In this document: positions 16,316 through 25,199 of the stretch, piece after piece
Position numbering within the stretch: the stretch's first letter is position 1
How the letters are laid out: the number at the start of each line of letters is the position of its first letter
Assembly (NCBI GenBank): GCA_021824175.1
Contig: JAKALP010000004.1
Coordinates: 124,001-188,000 of the forward strand
DNA from: Deltaproteobacteria bacterium
GTDB taxonomy: Bacteria > Desulfobacterota > Desulfobacteria > Desulfobacterales > Desulfosarcinaceae
Reading direction: 5' to 3'
Length of the DNA stretch: 64,000 nucleotides
Position numbers and translations under genes: made by a program
Notes under the pieces: model-generated
The model's database searches: none
What the model saw: only the letters and a program-made list of their open reading frames with translations
Told to the model about the DNA's origin: nothing

Positions 16316-17275
16316 TTATTGGACTTTCTGATCGCTGCTGCGGTATTGAGCCAGTTCCGGGTAGAGCTTGTCCTGGCATTCTGGGCAGATACCATGGCTG
16401 AAGGTAGCGTCGGAGTGTGCTTTGAGGTAGGTTTCGATCTGGCTCCAGTAGCCTTTGTCATCGCGAATCTTTTTGCACGACGCGCAAATAGGCAGCAGGC
16501 CGCTGAGCGCCTTGACTTCCTTGGTCCTCTCTTTAACCGCTGCTTCCAGGCGTCGGTTGACTTTTTCGAATTCTTCAGCAATGTCCATAAAGTCACCGAC
16601 CAGCATCATGGCCATGGAGATCATCAGACCCGCGAAGGCATATTCGAATAAATAGATGAAAGGGTAGAGACCCACACCCACCAAAGCGTCATTAAAGGCC
16701 GCGAAGTAAAAAATGATCATGGCGATGACGATGGCCAATTTTTTTCGGCCGGATCTTCGCAGATATTTGATCAATCCTATGTTGCAAATTGTAAAAACTA
16801 TGAGGGAAAAAAGCACCTGGAGATTATAAACAATGCCGGGTTGAACCTCCATATAGTGAAGGTGAAGAAACTGGCCGACGGTGATGGATTTTTCAGCCGT
16901 TACCTTCGCGGTCAATGTCCAGCCGTTATGGATGGAATAGCCGACAACGCTGAAGAGGAAATTGACGACGGCGATCATCAGCACGGTGTGACCCGCGAAT
17001 TTGCCGGTCAGTTTTTGGTAAAAAAGGGCCAGGGTCACTGTCGTTGCGGCAATCGCCAGGAATTGAAGCCGTTGCCAATGCGCCGAAACGGCAAAATCGG
17101 TGGAATTGTACAACCCGATGCAACCGATATCGTAGAGGACAATGGCAAAACAAACCAAAGAGAAGCTGCCGGACACCTGGAATTTCCGGTTCCTCCTATA
17201 AATGGAAAGAAAAAAGAGGCCTACCAAGAGGCTCAAAGAGGCAAGCACAATTACGGGTATGGAGTAGGCTACCAT
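16316..17275 (-). CDS. Membrane sensor with seven-helix input and Cys-pair tail
   Basis: About seven transmembrane helices fill residues 1-220 (pattern like the 7TM input of some histidine kinases). A short coiled coil (FEKVNRRLEAAVKERTKEV) follows, then a compact C-terminal module LSGLLPICASCKKIRDDKGY with a second pair in HGICPEC. This CxxC...CxxC module is common at the C-terminus of PAS or receiver proteins in deltaproteobacteria, usually of unknown output. There is no kinase, cyclase or HTH domain. ATG 17275 is chosen because GAGGGG lies six bases upstream, giving 319 aa; a TTG at 17302 would add nine residues. Zn or redox sensing by the four cysteines is a guess. Confidence 0.75.
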   Translation of the reverse strand: MVAYSIPVIVLASLSLLVGLFFLSIYRRNRKFQVSGSFSLVCFAIVLYDIGCIGLYNSTDFAVSAHWQRLQFLAIAATTVTLALFYQKLTGKFAGHTVLMIAVVNFLFSVVGYSIHNGWTLTAKVTAEKSITVGQFLHLHYMEVQPGIVYNLQVLFSLIVFTICNIGLIKYLRRSGRKKLAIVIAMIIFYFAAFNDALVGVGLYPFIYLFEYAFAGLMISMAMMLVGDFMDIAEEFEKVNRRLEAAVKERTKEVKALSGLLPICASCKKIRDDKGYWSQIETYLKAHSDATFSHGICPECQDKLYPELAQYRSSDQKVQ

Positions 17276-17404
17276 TTTATTCCCCTCAACGCTCTGGACC
17301 AACAGGGGGTGATACTAAGGCATTATCGCCTCAAGCCCGGAAATTCTCAAGGTCAATTGATTCGGGCGCTCCCAACAATTCAAAATAATTTGTGAAAAGC
17401 AAAG

Positions 17405-18373
17405 CTATGACGCACTGTTGCCCAGTTCTTCCATGGCGGCCTCTTTGACTGCTTCGGAATAAGTGCTTGAGGCGATATGTTTTAGGCATTGGCGTGCCTG
17501 GGGGGTGTTGATTTGGGCCAGCACCTGGACAGCATCGCCTTGAACCGGCTCATCCATCTGGTCAAACCGCCGCCAGAGCGGTTCGATCAGTCGGGAAGCC
17601 AGATCAGGAGATTGGTCACACAAGTACTCGACCGCCACCATGGCGCCCAACCGAATGGACCAGCGCGCATGCGTCAGCAGATCGATGAAAGCAGGGAAAA
17701 TCTGGTCGCACTGGCTCATCAGATCAGCCACCCTGGCGGCCTCGCCGTTTTCAATGATCTGGCGCAGCGATGCGGCCGAAAGCTTGGAGGGATCACGTTG
17801 GGCACACTGGCGAATTACTTCGGCCATGTCGAATTGGCCGGTCCAGCGTAGCTGACTGTCCAGAATCAAGGTGGGCACGGAGCGGATAGCGTTGGCCTCG
17901 GCCAAATCAGGAAATAAAGTGCCATCGATGATGGTCAACCGCAATGGTGGCGTCGCATCCGCCAGGTGGAGAAGTCTGTCCGCCGCTTGGGGGCAGTGGG
18001 GGCAAATCGCGCTGATGAACAGCGTTAATTCAGCCGGCAATTCAATTGGCGTCCCTTGGGATTCAGGCGTTGGGGATGCCGCGCCAGATAGGCCAAGGGC
18101 TTGCAGGAAAGGCGGTAATTCTTTCCCGGCTGGCAGGGCCTGATACGCAATATTGCCATGGCGGCCGAAGATAATGGCCGGTTTTCGGAAGGGTTCGTCG
18201 GGCCCTTTGCGAATCTGTACCTGGGGCAACAAGGCATGCAATTCGTGGCAGAACTGGGCTATCTTTTGGCCTATGGGACTTTCATCCTGGACCAATTGAA
18301 GGGTGAAGGCGGCTTCTTGTTCGGCTGCCCAGAGCCTGATGGTGTGTTCGTCTTGGGAAGTAATTAGAGTCAT
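17405..18373 (-). CDS. Thioredoxin-fold protein with CPHC motif and HEAT-like tail
   Basis: 322 aa, no signal peptide. The first 220 residues look like the tandem thioredoxin folds of the AhpF N-terminus/protein disulfide oxidoreductase group: a first fold without cysteines, then a second with a redox pair CPHC (near residue 124) and the cis-Pro segment SVPTLIL. The last 100 residues are helical repeats resembling HEAT/PBS repeats (WSIRLGAMVAVEYLCDQ, EPVQGDAVQVLAQIN). The helical tail is not part of AhpF or glutaredoxin. Disulfide exchange on a bound partner is a reasonable guess. Neighbours give no clear hint. Confidence 0.75.
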   Translation of the reverse strand: MTLITSQDEHTIRLWAAEQEAAFTLQLVQDESPIGQKIAQFCHELHALLPQVQIRKGPDEPFRKPAIIFGRHGNIAYQALPAGKELPPFLQALGLSGAASPTPESQGTPIELPAELTLFISAICPHCPQAADRLLHLADATPPLRLTIIDGTLFPDLAEANAIRSVPTLILDSQLRWTGQFDMAEVIRQCAQRDPSKLSAASLRQIIENGEAARVADLMSQCDQIFPAFIDLLTHARWSIRLGAMVAVEYLCDQSPDLASRLIEPLWRRFDQMDEPVQGDAVQVLAQINTPQARQCLKHIASSTYSEAVKEAAMEELGNSAS

Positions 18374-18555
18374 ACTTTTCCGTTTGCCCGTTTGCAGGTG
18401 AGCCCGGCAGGTCGTCTGCCAGGCATTTAGTCCTTCCGGCCTGCAGCGGAAGGCGCAGGTTAAACTTTGACTTTATCACCGGCAATCAATATGCTGAGCT
18501 CGTCTTATCATCAAGCATCGGAGAACAGCAACATTTCAGCAGACAGGGGTTTGGT

Positions 18556-19689
18556 ATGAAGCGTTTCACAGGGGCATTGATAGCAGCCCTTTGCGGGTGG
18601 TTGGTTTGGATAAATGGTCTTGCTCCAGCCCAGGGCGACATGAGGGAAAAAGTGCTGCTGGAAGCCATCGGGCTGCCCGCCGGATTCAAGATTGACATAT
18701 ATAATGATGCGGTGCCCAATGCCCGCTCCCTGGCCATGAGTCCCTTGGGGGTTCTGTTTGTCGGTACGCGCCAGATGGGGCGGGTTTACGCCCTGGTGGA
18801 TAGCAATAAGGATAACAAGGCTGAAAAGGTCTATACCATCGCCGATGGTTTGAATATGCCCAATGGCGTGGCCTATTGGAATGGGGACCTCTACGTGGCC
18901 GAAGTCAGTCGCATCCTGCGGTTTCGCCAGGTGGAATCCCATCTTGAAAAGCCCCTGCCGCCTGAGGTGGTTTACCAAGGGTATCCCAATGATTTGCACA
19001 ATGGATGGAAATATATTCGTTTTGGGCCCGATGGCAAACTCTATGTCTCGGTCGGCGCGCCGTGCAATGCTTGTTTGAGCGATAACCCGGTGTTTGCCAC
19101 GATCACCCGTCTTAACCGCGACGGGGGTGATTTTGAGATCTTTGCCCGCGGCGTGCGCTCCTGCCTGGGCTTTGACTGGAACCCATACACCGGCGACCTT
19201 TGGTTTACCGACAACGGTCGCGACTGGACGGGGCAGGGGCAGCCGCCAGATGAGCTCAACCGCGCCAACATGCCGGGGCTTCATTTTGGTTTCCCCTACT
19301 GCTATGGCGACGCTCTCGTTGATCCCGAGCTTGGCAGCGGCCAATCCTGCAACGAGTTTACACCGCCGGCGGTGGTCCTGGGACCCCACGTGGGTGCTCA
19401 GGGCATGCGGTTTTATACCGGGACCATGTTTCCGGATGCTTATCGCGGGCAGATTTTTATTGCTGAGAATGGCTCGACCAACCACGTGCCAAAGGTAGGG
19501 TATCGAATCGCGCTGGTCCGACTCAAGGGCGAAAAGGTGATCTCCTATGAGACCTTCGCCCAAGGCTGGCTGGCCGGCCAAACCTCCTGGGGCCGCCCCG
19601 CGGATGTAGAAATAATGGCCGACGGTAGTCTGCTGGTTTCTGATGACCAGAATGGGGTGATCTACCGCATATCTTACAAGGGGAAGTAG
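18556..19689 (+). CDS. Exported glucose/sorbosone dehydrogenase-like beta-propeller
   Basis: A signal peptide (MKRFTGALIAALCGWLVWINGLAPAQG) leads a six-bladed propeller of the PQQ sugar dehydrogenase/sorbosone dehydrogenase group. Motifs visible include GVAYWNGDLYVAEVSRI, LYVSVGAPCNAC, FARGVRSCLGFDW, DLWFTDNGRDW and RPADVEIMADGSLLVSDD, which match the propeller repeats and the calcium/PQQ-binding region of the family. Four cysteines suggest disulfides in the periplasm. Length 377 aa is typical. Many family members of this size have no proven substrate, so sugar oxidation with PQQ is only the family default. No PQQ synthesis genes are in the window. Confidence 0.85.
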   Translation: MKRFTGALIAALCGWLVWINGLAPAQGDMREKVLLEAIGLPAGFKIDIYNDAVPNARSLAMSPLGVLFVGTRQMGRVYALVDSNKDNKAEKVYTIADGLNMPNGVAYWNGDLYVAEVSRILRFRQVESHLEKPLPPEVVYQGYPNDLHNGWKYIRFGPDGKLYVSVGAPCNACLSDNPVFATITRLNRDGGDFEIFARGVRSCLGFDWNPYTGDLWFTDNGRDWTGQGQPPDELNRANMPGLHFGFPYCYGDALVDPELGSGQSCNEFTPPAVVLGPHVGAQGMRFYTGTMFPDAYRGQIFIAENGSTNHVPKVGYRIALVRLKGEKVISYETFAQGWLAGQTSWGRPADVEIMADGSLLVSDDQNGVIYRISYKGK

Positions 19690-19740
19690 GTGGAAGGTAG
19701 AAGGTATAAGGTAGAAGGTGTAAGGCAATGCCAATAACTT

Positions 19741-19835
19741 AGCATTTTCGTTATCCTTTGAATGGTGCGCAAAGCGCACCCTACGGCAAATGCGCGGATT
19801 GTAGGGTGCGCTTTGCGCACCGCATCGTTAGCAAA
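19741..19835. repeat. Dyad repeat, family C (copy 2)
   Basis: Nearly identical to 7163-7258, including the flanks AGCATTTTCG and CGCATCGTTAGC. Core arms are GGTGCGCAAAGCGCACCCTA and its inverse. It sits between two convergent genes. Confidence 0.88.
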
Positions 19836-19889
19836 TCACGACTAAGCTAACGACATCGTATGGAAAGTAATACTTCTTCGGTTTTATAC

Positions 19890-20921
19890 TCATTTCTTCA
19901 CTTGATTGGTCTGCGCCGGCGCGGTGCGCATGGCCTCACGCCGGCGGAAGGCATCGGCTTGGTCGCCGAAGGTGGCGTCCTGAAGCTCCTTGATCTTCTG
20001 GGCGCGCTCGTGTTCGGTAATGTAAAGATCGTTGCGGATCTCCTTTTCCTTTGCAAAATAGGCTTCCTTGAGCCGGTTCTCTTCGGCCGTAGCTTGTTTG
20101 GCCTCCTCAAGGGCTTGGCGTTGAACCGGGTCAAAGGATTCCAGATTCAGGTGCTCTAAAAAAGCGCGCCGCTCTTCTTCCGTGCGCATCTCGGATAGAT
20201 CTTTTTTGTACAACTGCAGCTTCTCCTGGTAGCGGGAATAGGCCGCGCCAGCATCGGGCGCGGATAATTCAGCGCCCCACATGTCCTTACCAAGCGCTTT
20301 GAGTTGTTCTTCCTTTTGGGCACCATAAAGGGCATCGTTATATAGGATGGCGTTGCGCCGAATTTGAAACTCCTGGGCTTCCACGCTGGCGCCGAAGATC
20401 ATGTCGGCGTTTTCCTGGCCGAACACGGCTCGACGGTAATCCTGCAAGTCGGCCAGGTCTTCCAGGGCTTCCTGGGGCGACGCGGGCAGACCTTGATCTT
20501 TGAGGCGCTGCTGCAAATTCATCTGGTAATCCACATACAAGGAGTAGAGCTCGAACATCTTTTTGGCCTGATCGGCGGGCAGTCGGGCATTCAAGTATTG
20601 GCGCACCTTATTAAAGGGGTCCTCACCTTCGGCGAGATCTGAAAAAAGCTCGTCCAGATGCTGCAAGAAATTATAGGTGTGGGCATCGATAACGCCTTTG
20701 GAGAAATACTCTTTTATCTTCTCATCACTAAAATCTTCTTGCTTGTAATCCAGTTTGCTGTCCTGCAGGACAATCTTATAACGCTTATCGATAATATGCC
20801 GCTCTACATGGTTTTCTTTATTGTATTGGGCGACTAAAGATTTGTGCCGATGCATTGCTAGAACGACTGTGAATGAAAGGGCGATGACGACGGCCAATAT
20901 TACGGCTGCGCGGTTGCTCAT
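19890..20921 (-). CDS. lifO: Lipase foldase (LifO-like chaperone), paralogue 1
   Basis: Membrane-anchored periplasmic foldase that would help a secreted lipase reach its active form. An N-terminal helix (AAVILAVVIALSFTVVLAM) is followed by a long helical, charged body of the type wrapped around lipase. The lipase chaperone signature is seen as DYRRAVFGQENADMIFG followed by QIRRNAILYND. Family repeats DLSEMRTEEERRAFLEHL and DATFGDQADAFRRREA near the C-terminus are also conserved. Length 343 aa is usual. It lies 11 bases after the second paralogue (20933-21916) and downstream of the lipase at 22075, all on the minus strand. Confidence 0.88.
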   Translation of the reverse strand: MSNRAAVILAVVIALSFTVVLAMHRHKSLVAQYNKENHVERHIIDKRYKIVLQDSKLDYKQEDFSDEKIKEYFSKGVIDAHTYNFLQHLDELFSDLAEGEDPFNKVRQYLNARLPADQAKKMFELYSLYVDYQMNLQQRLKDQGLPASPQEALEDLADLQDYRRAVFGQENADMIFGASVEAQEFQIRRNAILYNDALYGAQKEEQLKALGKDMWGAELSAPDAGAAYSRYQEKLQLYKKDLSEMRTEEERRAFLEHLNLESFDPVQRQALEEAKQATAEENRLKEAYFAKEKEIRNDLYITEHERAQKIKELQDATFGDQADAFRRREAMRTAPAQTNQVKK

Positions 20922-20932
20922 ATCAGGATCCT

Positions 20933-21916
20933 CTATTTCCCGGAATTTACATAGATGGCTTCCCTGCGGCGGAAAGCCTCCGCTTCACTTCCAAAATAGT
21001 CATCTTGTAGTGCTTTGATTTTTGCGTTCTTCTCTTCTGAACTTAACTTGCCGTCCGCCAGGATTTGGCGCTCGGCGGCCCGGTAGCGCACGAGAGTCTC
21101 TTTTTCCACTTCCAATTGATGATCGACTTCTTCCAGGCGCTCGATTGCCTCCTTGGGAAAGAACTCTTTCCTAAATTCTTCCTGGGTGCGTTTGCGCTGT
21201 TCTTCGCTCATCTCGGCCAGATCTTTACTGTAAAGCCTGGTTTTGAGTTGGTAACGATCATAAGCCGTCTCACCCGCCATTGATGAAATATCCTCCGGGC
21301 GCCACATGGCCAGTTTCAGTTGCCGCAACCGTTCTTCCTTTGCTTTCCCATAAAGGTTGGGGGCATCGATAATAAGTGAACGCCTGAGGGCATACTCGCG
21401 CTCTTTCACCTCTTGGCCAAAGAGGGCATCGGCGATATTTGCGCCTAGCCGATCTCTTCTGAAGGTTTGGATTTGATAGAGCAGCAACAAGATATTTGAA
21501 GGATCAGGCATCTGGGACCGAAACTTGGCATTTGAATCGATCTCAATCTCACATTGCAGATATTTTCGATAGAGTACAAGCAGCCTCTGGGCGTCCGCGG
21601 CGCCGTAGATCGAGTTGAAATAATCGCCCACCCGTTTGAAATGGGTCTCAAGGTCGCGGATGGATTGCCCCGCGAACTGAGTGCTCAAGCCCCGAAAGAA
21701 ATCCAAGGCAGAGCCGGGCGAGGTGCCGTCAGGTAACTTTGTGCCGGCTGGCAGGATAGCAATGGCGATGCTGCCTGGAAACGTTTTATCGAAGATATAT
21801 TGGTGTTCTACGTATTGCTTGGCCCGGCCCTGCGTGAAGCGCTGGTAGGTAAGGTTTGCGATGATGGCCAAAGCGGCGCCGATACCTAGGATAACGATTG
21901 CTTTTTTGAAAATCAT
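20933..21916 (-). CDS. lifO: Lipase foldase (LifO-like chaperone), paralogue 2
   Basis: Same architecture as its neighbour: N-terminal anchor (AIVILGIGAALAIIANLTY), then a mostly helical domain. Residues GTSPGSALDFFRGLSTQFAG match the start of LifO (family pattern LPxSLxGT then D), which paralogue 1 lacks in this form. The signature is FRRDRLGANIADALFGQEV; the C-terminal DDYFGSEAEAFRRREA parallels paralogue 1. 327 aa. The two proteins are clearly related but diverged, so a recent duplication is unlikely. A terminator at 22009-22042 lies between this gene and the lipase, so the pair probably has its own promoter or relies on read-through. Confidence 0.88.
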   Translation of the reverse strand: MIFKKAIVILGIGAALAIIANLTYQRFTQGRAKQYVEHQYIFDKTFPGSIAIAILPAGTKLPDGTSPGSALDFFRGLSTQFAGQSIRDLETHFKRVGDYFNSIYGAADAQRLLVLYRKYLQCEIEIDSNAKFRSQMPDPSNILLLLYQIQTFRRDRLGANIADALFGQEVKEREYALRRSLIIDAPNLYGKAKEERLRQLKLAMWRPEDISSMAGETAYDRYQLKTRLYSKDLAEMSEEQRKRTQEEFRKEFFPKEAIERLEEVDHQLEVEKETLVRYRAAERQILADGKLSSEEKNAKIKALQDDYFGSEAEAFRRREAIYVNSGK

Positions 21917-22008
21917 GGCTGCTTGAACCCCACTGTTTTACAGCGCTTCCTGATGCAATGCCAGGCCTGAAAAAGTATCCTCTGGGCCGTCACTTTTTGT
22001 CAACCTTC

Positions 22009-22042
22009 CAAAAAAAGAAGGGGATATGGCGATATCCCCTTC
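22009..22042 (-). terminator. Rho-independent terminator of the lipase gene
   Basis: On the minus strand an 11-bp perfect stem (GAAGGGGATAT with its complement, bases 22017-22027 and 22032-22042) with a 4-base loop is followed by a run of seven T. It lies about 30 bases after the lipase stop codon. Confidence 0.92.
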
Positions 22043-22074
22043 GTCTTGCAACAGGTAGTGATCAAAAGAAAAGA

Positions 22075-23061
22075 TTAGAAGCCTTTGGCTTTCAAATTCT
22101 GTACGAGTTTGACCCAGTAACCCACCGCGTCAAAGGAGGTGCCATTGGGAGCCAGGTTGACTTCATCCAGGTGGTTGACGCCCGCGCTCCACCAAGGACC
22201 GGTCTGGGTGCCCAGGTAGGTGCCCCATTTGGCGGACTCGACCGGAACCAGGCCATCATTGCCGCCACCGCCAAGGTAATAGATTTCGGTGGCTGTGTCG
22301 GGAAGCACTTTATACAGGGCCACGATAGCTTCATCCGGGCTCAAGGTCCCGGTGTCGCCGTTGAGCTCATCGATGATCATCTTCGTGAAGTCTACGCTGG
22401 TTTTGAGCAGGTTATAGTAGCGGTATTGACCGCACCAGCTCTGGTAGTAGATACCTTTGACATTCGGGGTGTTGGGATTGAAGGTGTTGATCACGTAATC
22501 CGGTGTGAGCTGTTCGATATTCACCGCCAATTTGGCCGGATCACCGCTCACGGGCAAAAGCCCTCCGATCATATCGGCCAGACCGGGTGCCACTTCGGAA
22601 AGCGTCGTCATCATCTGGGCGATGACCGTGCCGTGATTGACTCCCGCCGCACTGGTCCAGCTGGCGACATATGGCCCCAAGCCGAGGTTGCTGATGGCAT
22701 CGCGGGTATAGAGGGCGCCATGGGAATGGCACAGGATATTGTATTTGGGAGCCCCTGAAACCGCTTTGATTTTTAGAAATTCGGTTTTGAACTCTTCAGC
22801 TTTCTCGCGGGTCGGGCCCAGCGGTTCCACTGTCGGCGTAAATACGGTGGCCCCGCGCGCCCTCAACGCCTCAACAATACCGGGAAAACTGTTTGGATAG
22901 GTGGCGGTGGGCACAAACCCCATGCCATGCGCCATAATGATCGGGTATTTTGTCTTGCATGATGTGTCGCCAGCGAATGTCGGGCCGGCAAATGCAATGA
23001 CCAACATCATGGTGAGGGCCAGGCCAATTCCTCCCCACACGAACTTCTGCCTCCTTACCAT
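22075..23061 (-). CDS. Secreted triacylglycerol lipase (family I type)
   Basis: Exported alpha/beta hydrolase, 328 aa from ATG 23061, which has an ideal AGAGGAGG site; a longer upstream frame is rejected. Signal peptide residues 1-30 end in AGPTFA. YPIIMAHGMGF is the oxyanion-hole region. The catalytic triad reads Ser113 (in CHSHG, where Cys replaces the first Gly of GxSxG), Asp269 (GNDGLVPVESAKWG) and His297 (NHLDEVN), matching the Pseudomonas/Burkholderia family I lipases that require a foldase. Two foldase genes follow downstream. The substrate would be triacylglycerols or long-chain esters outside the cell; in this anaerobe it could supply fatty acids for beta-oxidation (inference). Confidence 0.93.
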   Translation of the reverse strand: MVRRQKFVWGGIGLALTMMLVIAFAGPTFAGDTSCKTKYPIIMAHGMGFVPTATYPNSFPGIVEALRARGATVFTPTVEPLGPTREKAEEFKTEFLKIKAVSGAPKYNILCHSHGALYTRDAISNLGLGPYVASWTSAAGVNHGTVIAQMMTTLSEVAPGLADMIGGLLPVSGDPAKLAVNIEQLTPDYVINTFNPNTPNVKGIYYQSWCGQYRYYNLLKTSVDFTKMIIDELNGDTGTLSPDEAIVALYKVLPDTATEIYYLGGGGNDGLVPVESAKWGTYLGTQTGPWWSAGVNHLDEVNLAPNGTSFDAVGYWVKLVQNLKAKGF

Positions 23062-23442
23062 AAAGACCTCCTCTGCTTGTATTCTATGTCCCGAATTTTG
23101 AGCCCCCCTCGGGTTAGTGTTTTCCCCTTGAAGTGCATCGCTCCGGTTCTTGGGGGGCATGAAAAAATAAGCTTAATTAACTTATATGTTAATATTTTTA
23201 TCAATGCCTTATCCCTCGGGCAATCGGAGAATGGCTAAATATGATCCTCGAAAAACCTAATTCTCCGAAAAAAAAGTCGGGTGGTCCGTACCTTGGAGCA
23301 GGGAGAGGCTAATTGATGACGAATTTAATGCGAAGCTATCAATTCAATAGTGAAAAGCGATTCTTTTTCAAGGCAAAGAGGGGAAGGCCTTCCATCCGGA
23401 CAGCTCTTTGGGCTGCCCAGATGGCCCTGATATCTTGGCTGT
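23062..23442. other. Intergenic region between AOR and lipase genes
   Basis: 380 bases with A+T-rich sequence just upstream of the lipase (likely promoter region) and an inverted pair CGGAGAAT/ATTCTCCG about 23226-23269. The palindrome GGAAGGCCTTCC and an imperfect GGACAGC/GCTGCCC hairpin lie near 23390-23420, after the AOR stop. No gene seen. Confidence 0.6.
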
Positions 23443-25158
23443 TCAGAACGGCAATACTTCGGCCAGCTCTTCATCGGTGATATCAAAAGTGGCGCCGGTC
23501 ATGGGCGAAGCCTCATCATAGAAAAAGCGTGGCAGGCGGTCGTCCTTGGCCGTGAACCCGGCCCGGCGATTAAACCCTTTTTCCAAAGCCAGGGTTTCCA
23601 ACCCGATGCCCCAGACTCGGTTTTCCGTCCAATCACCGCCGTAGCGGCCGGCCAAGGCCTCGGCGATGTGCGTCACCGCATATCGGTGAGTGGTGGTCAA
23701 GGGGAAGGAGGCAAAATGACACATGAAATTATCCACCGTGGCATAGGCCACCTGAAAGAGCTGGGACATTTTGGCGCGGCCGGTTTTCTTGCTGTCGCCG
23801 GGCATTCCACTGGTGGTGCCCACGGTGTGGTCACCTCCCATGGGCGAGGTGGCGTAGCCTACGCCGGTGCCCTTGCTGTTGCGTGGATCATAGCCGGGCA
23901 GGGCCTGACCCTTGACCACGGGAACATGCTTGGCATGGAGATACTCTCCGACGGTCTGGGTGCCCTGGGCCAGGATTCGGCCGAACTTGGTGTCATCAGT
24001 GATTTCCTGCAATAGGGCCATGGCCTTTTCACCATCCCCCCAGGGGATCTTGCCAGCTTCCATACATACGGCGATGGCGGCGCCCAATTCGATGGTGTCC
24101 AGGCCAAAGTCGTCGCACTTGCGTTCCATTTGCGCGATGATATCCAGGTCGGCAATATTACAGTTGGCGCCCAGCAGAGCCACGGTTTCGTATTCGAAAC
24201 CCGAGGTCAGGTAGTTGCCTTGCTTGTCATTGTAAATGTTGGAGCAGCGGATGGGACAGCCGGGCTGACAGGCCAGGCCGGTTTTGCCGCCGCGGCGGTT
24301 GATGTTTTGATGGAATTTATGGGCCCCGATCTCTTCCAGGATACCGCAGCGTTCGCCGCTGAAGTTCTTCACTGGCAGAGCGCCGGTTTTGGCCGTAACC
24401 GCCATGCCCACCATGGTGCCGAACATGGGCAGGGCAGTGGAGGTCACGGCATTGCGATGAAGTACTTCCAGATAAGCCTTCATGGCTTTGGCGAATTTAT
24501 CCTTGTCGGCATACTGGACTTCTGTTTTGTGCTTAGGGCGGTCCACCACGATGGCTTTGAGGCCTTTGGACCCCATGACCGCGCCAATGCCGCCCCGGGC
24601 CATGGCCCGGGAAGGGTGGCCGGTAGAATAATCCGTCACCTGGATGGTGGAATTTTTGTAGCGGCGTTCCCCGGCCGGACCGATGCAGGCCACCGCAATC
24701 TTATCGCCGAATTGGTGTTTGAGATTTTCTACCAGGGCATAAGTTCCTATCCCGGCATAGTGATCGGCCTTGAGCAAACGCGGTGTTCCTTCGGCCGGGA
24801 TATGGAGAAGAAAAAGGCCCGACGGATTGGGTTGATTTTCTACGATGATCAGCTGGATGCCGTGATGGGCCAACTGGGAACCGATATTGCCGCCTGAGTT
24901 GGCCTCCTTGATACCGCCGGTCAATGGGCTTTTGACCCCCACCGACAACCGGTTGCCCGTGGGAAATCCGGTGCCGGCCAGCAATCCTAAAGCAAAGACC
25001 AGCTTGTTGTTCGTTCCCAATGGATCGCAGGTCGGGTCGACTTCTTCATTCAGTACCTTGGCCACCAATCCGCGGTTGCCCAGCAGGCGATACTTGTCGG
25101 GAAGATCTTCCACTACGGCCGTTGCCATGTTCATGTCGACACGAAGCAATTTCTTCAT
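23443..25158 (-). CDS. aor: Aldehyde:ferredoxin oxidoreductase (tungsten-pterin)
   Basis: Cytosolic enzyme that interconverts aldehydes and carboxylic acids with ferredoxin as electron carrier. 571 aa from ATG 25158 (AGGAG seven bases upstream). The N-terminal AFOR domain includes GRLSVG-like GNRLSVGVKSPLTGG and the pterin-contact region ARGGIGAVMGSKGLKAIV. The Fe-S cysteines are in ACQPGCPIRCSN with a fourth likely in NFMCHF. The spacing C-x3-C-x3-C differs from the C-x2-C-x3-C of the archaeal prototypes but is seen, as I recall, in bacterial AORs. It follows the Fe-ADH gene by 41 bases, suggesting joint alcohol/aldehyde/acid metabolism. The exact substrate is unknown. Confidence 0.93.
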   Translation of the reverse strand: MKKLLRVDMNMATAVVEDLPDKYRLLGNRGLVAKVLNEEVDPTCDPLGTNNKLVFALGLLAGTGFPTGNRLSVGVKSPLTGGIKEANSGGNIGSQLAHHGIQLIIVENQPNPSGLFLLHIPAEGTPRLLKADHYAGIGTYALVENLKHQFGDKIAVACIGPAGERRYKNSTIQVTDYSTGHPSRAMARGGIGAVMGSKGLKAIVVDRPKHKTEVQYADKDKFAKAMKAYLEVLHRNAVTSTALPMFGTMVGMAVTAKTGALPVKNFSGERCGILEEIGAHKFHQNINRRGGKTGLACQPGCPIRCSNIYNDKQGNYLTSGFEYETVALLGANCNIADLDIIAQMERKCDDFGLDTIELGAAIAVCMEAGKIPWGDGEKAMALLQEITDDTKFGRILAQGTQTVGEYLHAKHVPVVKGQALPGYDPRNSKGTGVGYATSPMGGDHTVGTTSGMPGDSKKTGRAKMSQLFQVAYATVDNFMCHFASFPLTTTHRYAVTHIAEALAGRYGGDWTENRVWGIGLETLALEKGFNRRAGFTAKDDRLPRFFYDEASPMTGATFDITDEELAEVLPF

Positions 25159-25199
25159 GAGAATTCTCCTTCCCCTTGAGATGTCTCGCGCGTTCGGTT

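Noticed and set aside
18511-19779. 422-codon minus-strand frame opposite the sorbosone-dehydrogenase-like gene
   Set aside because: It starts inside a family C repeat and is antisense to a gene with a signal peptide and propeller motifs.
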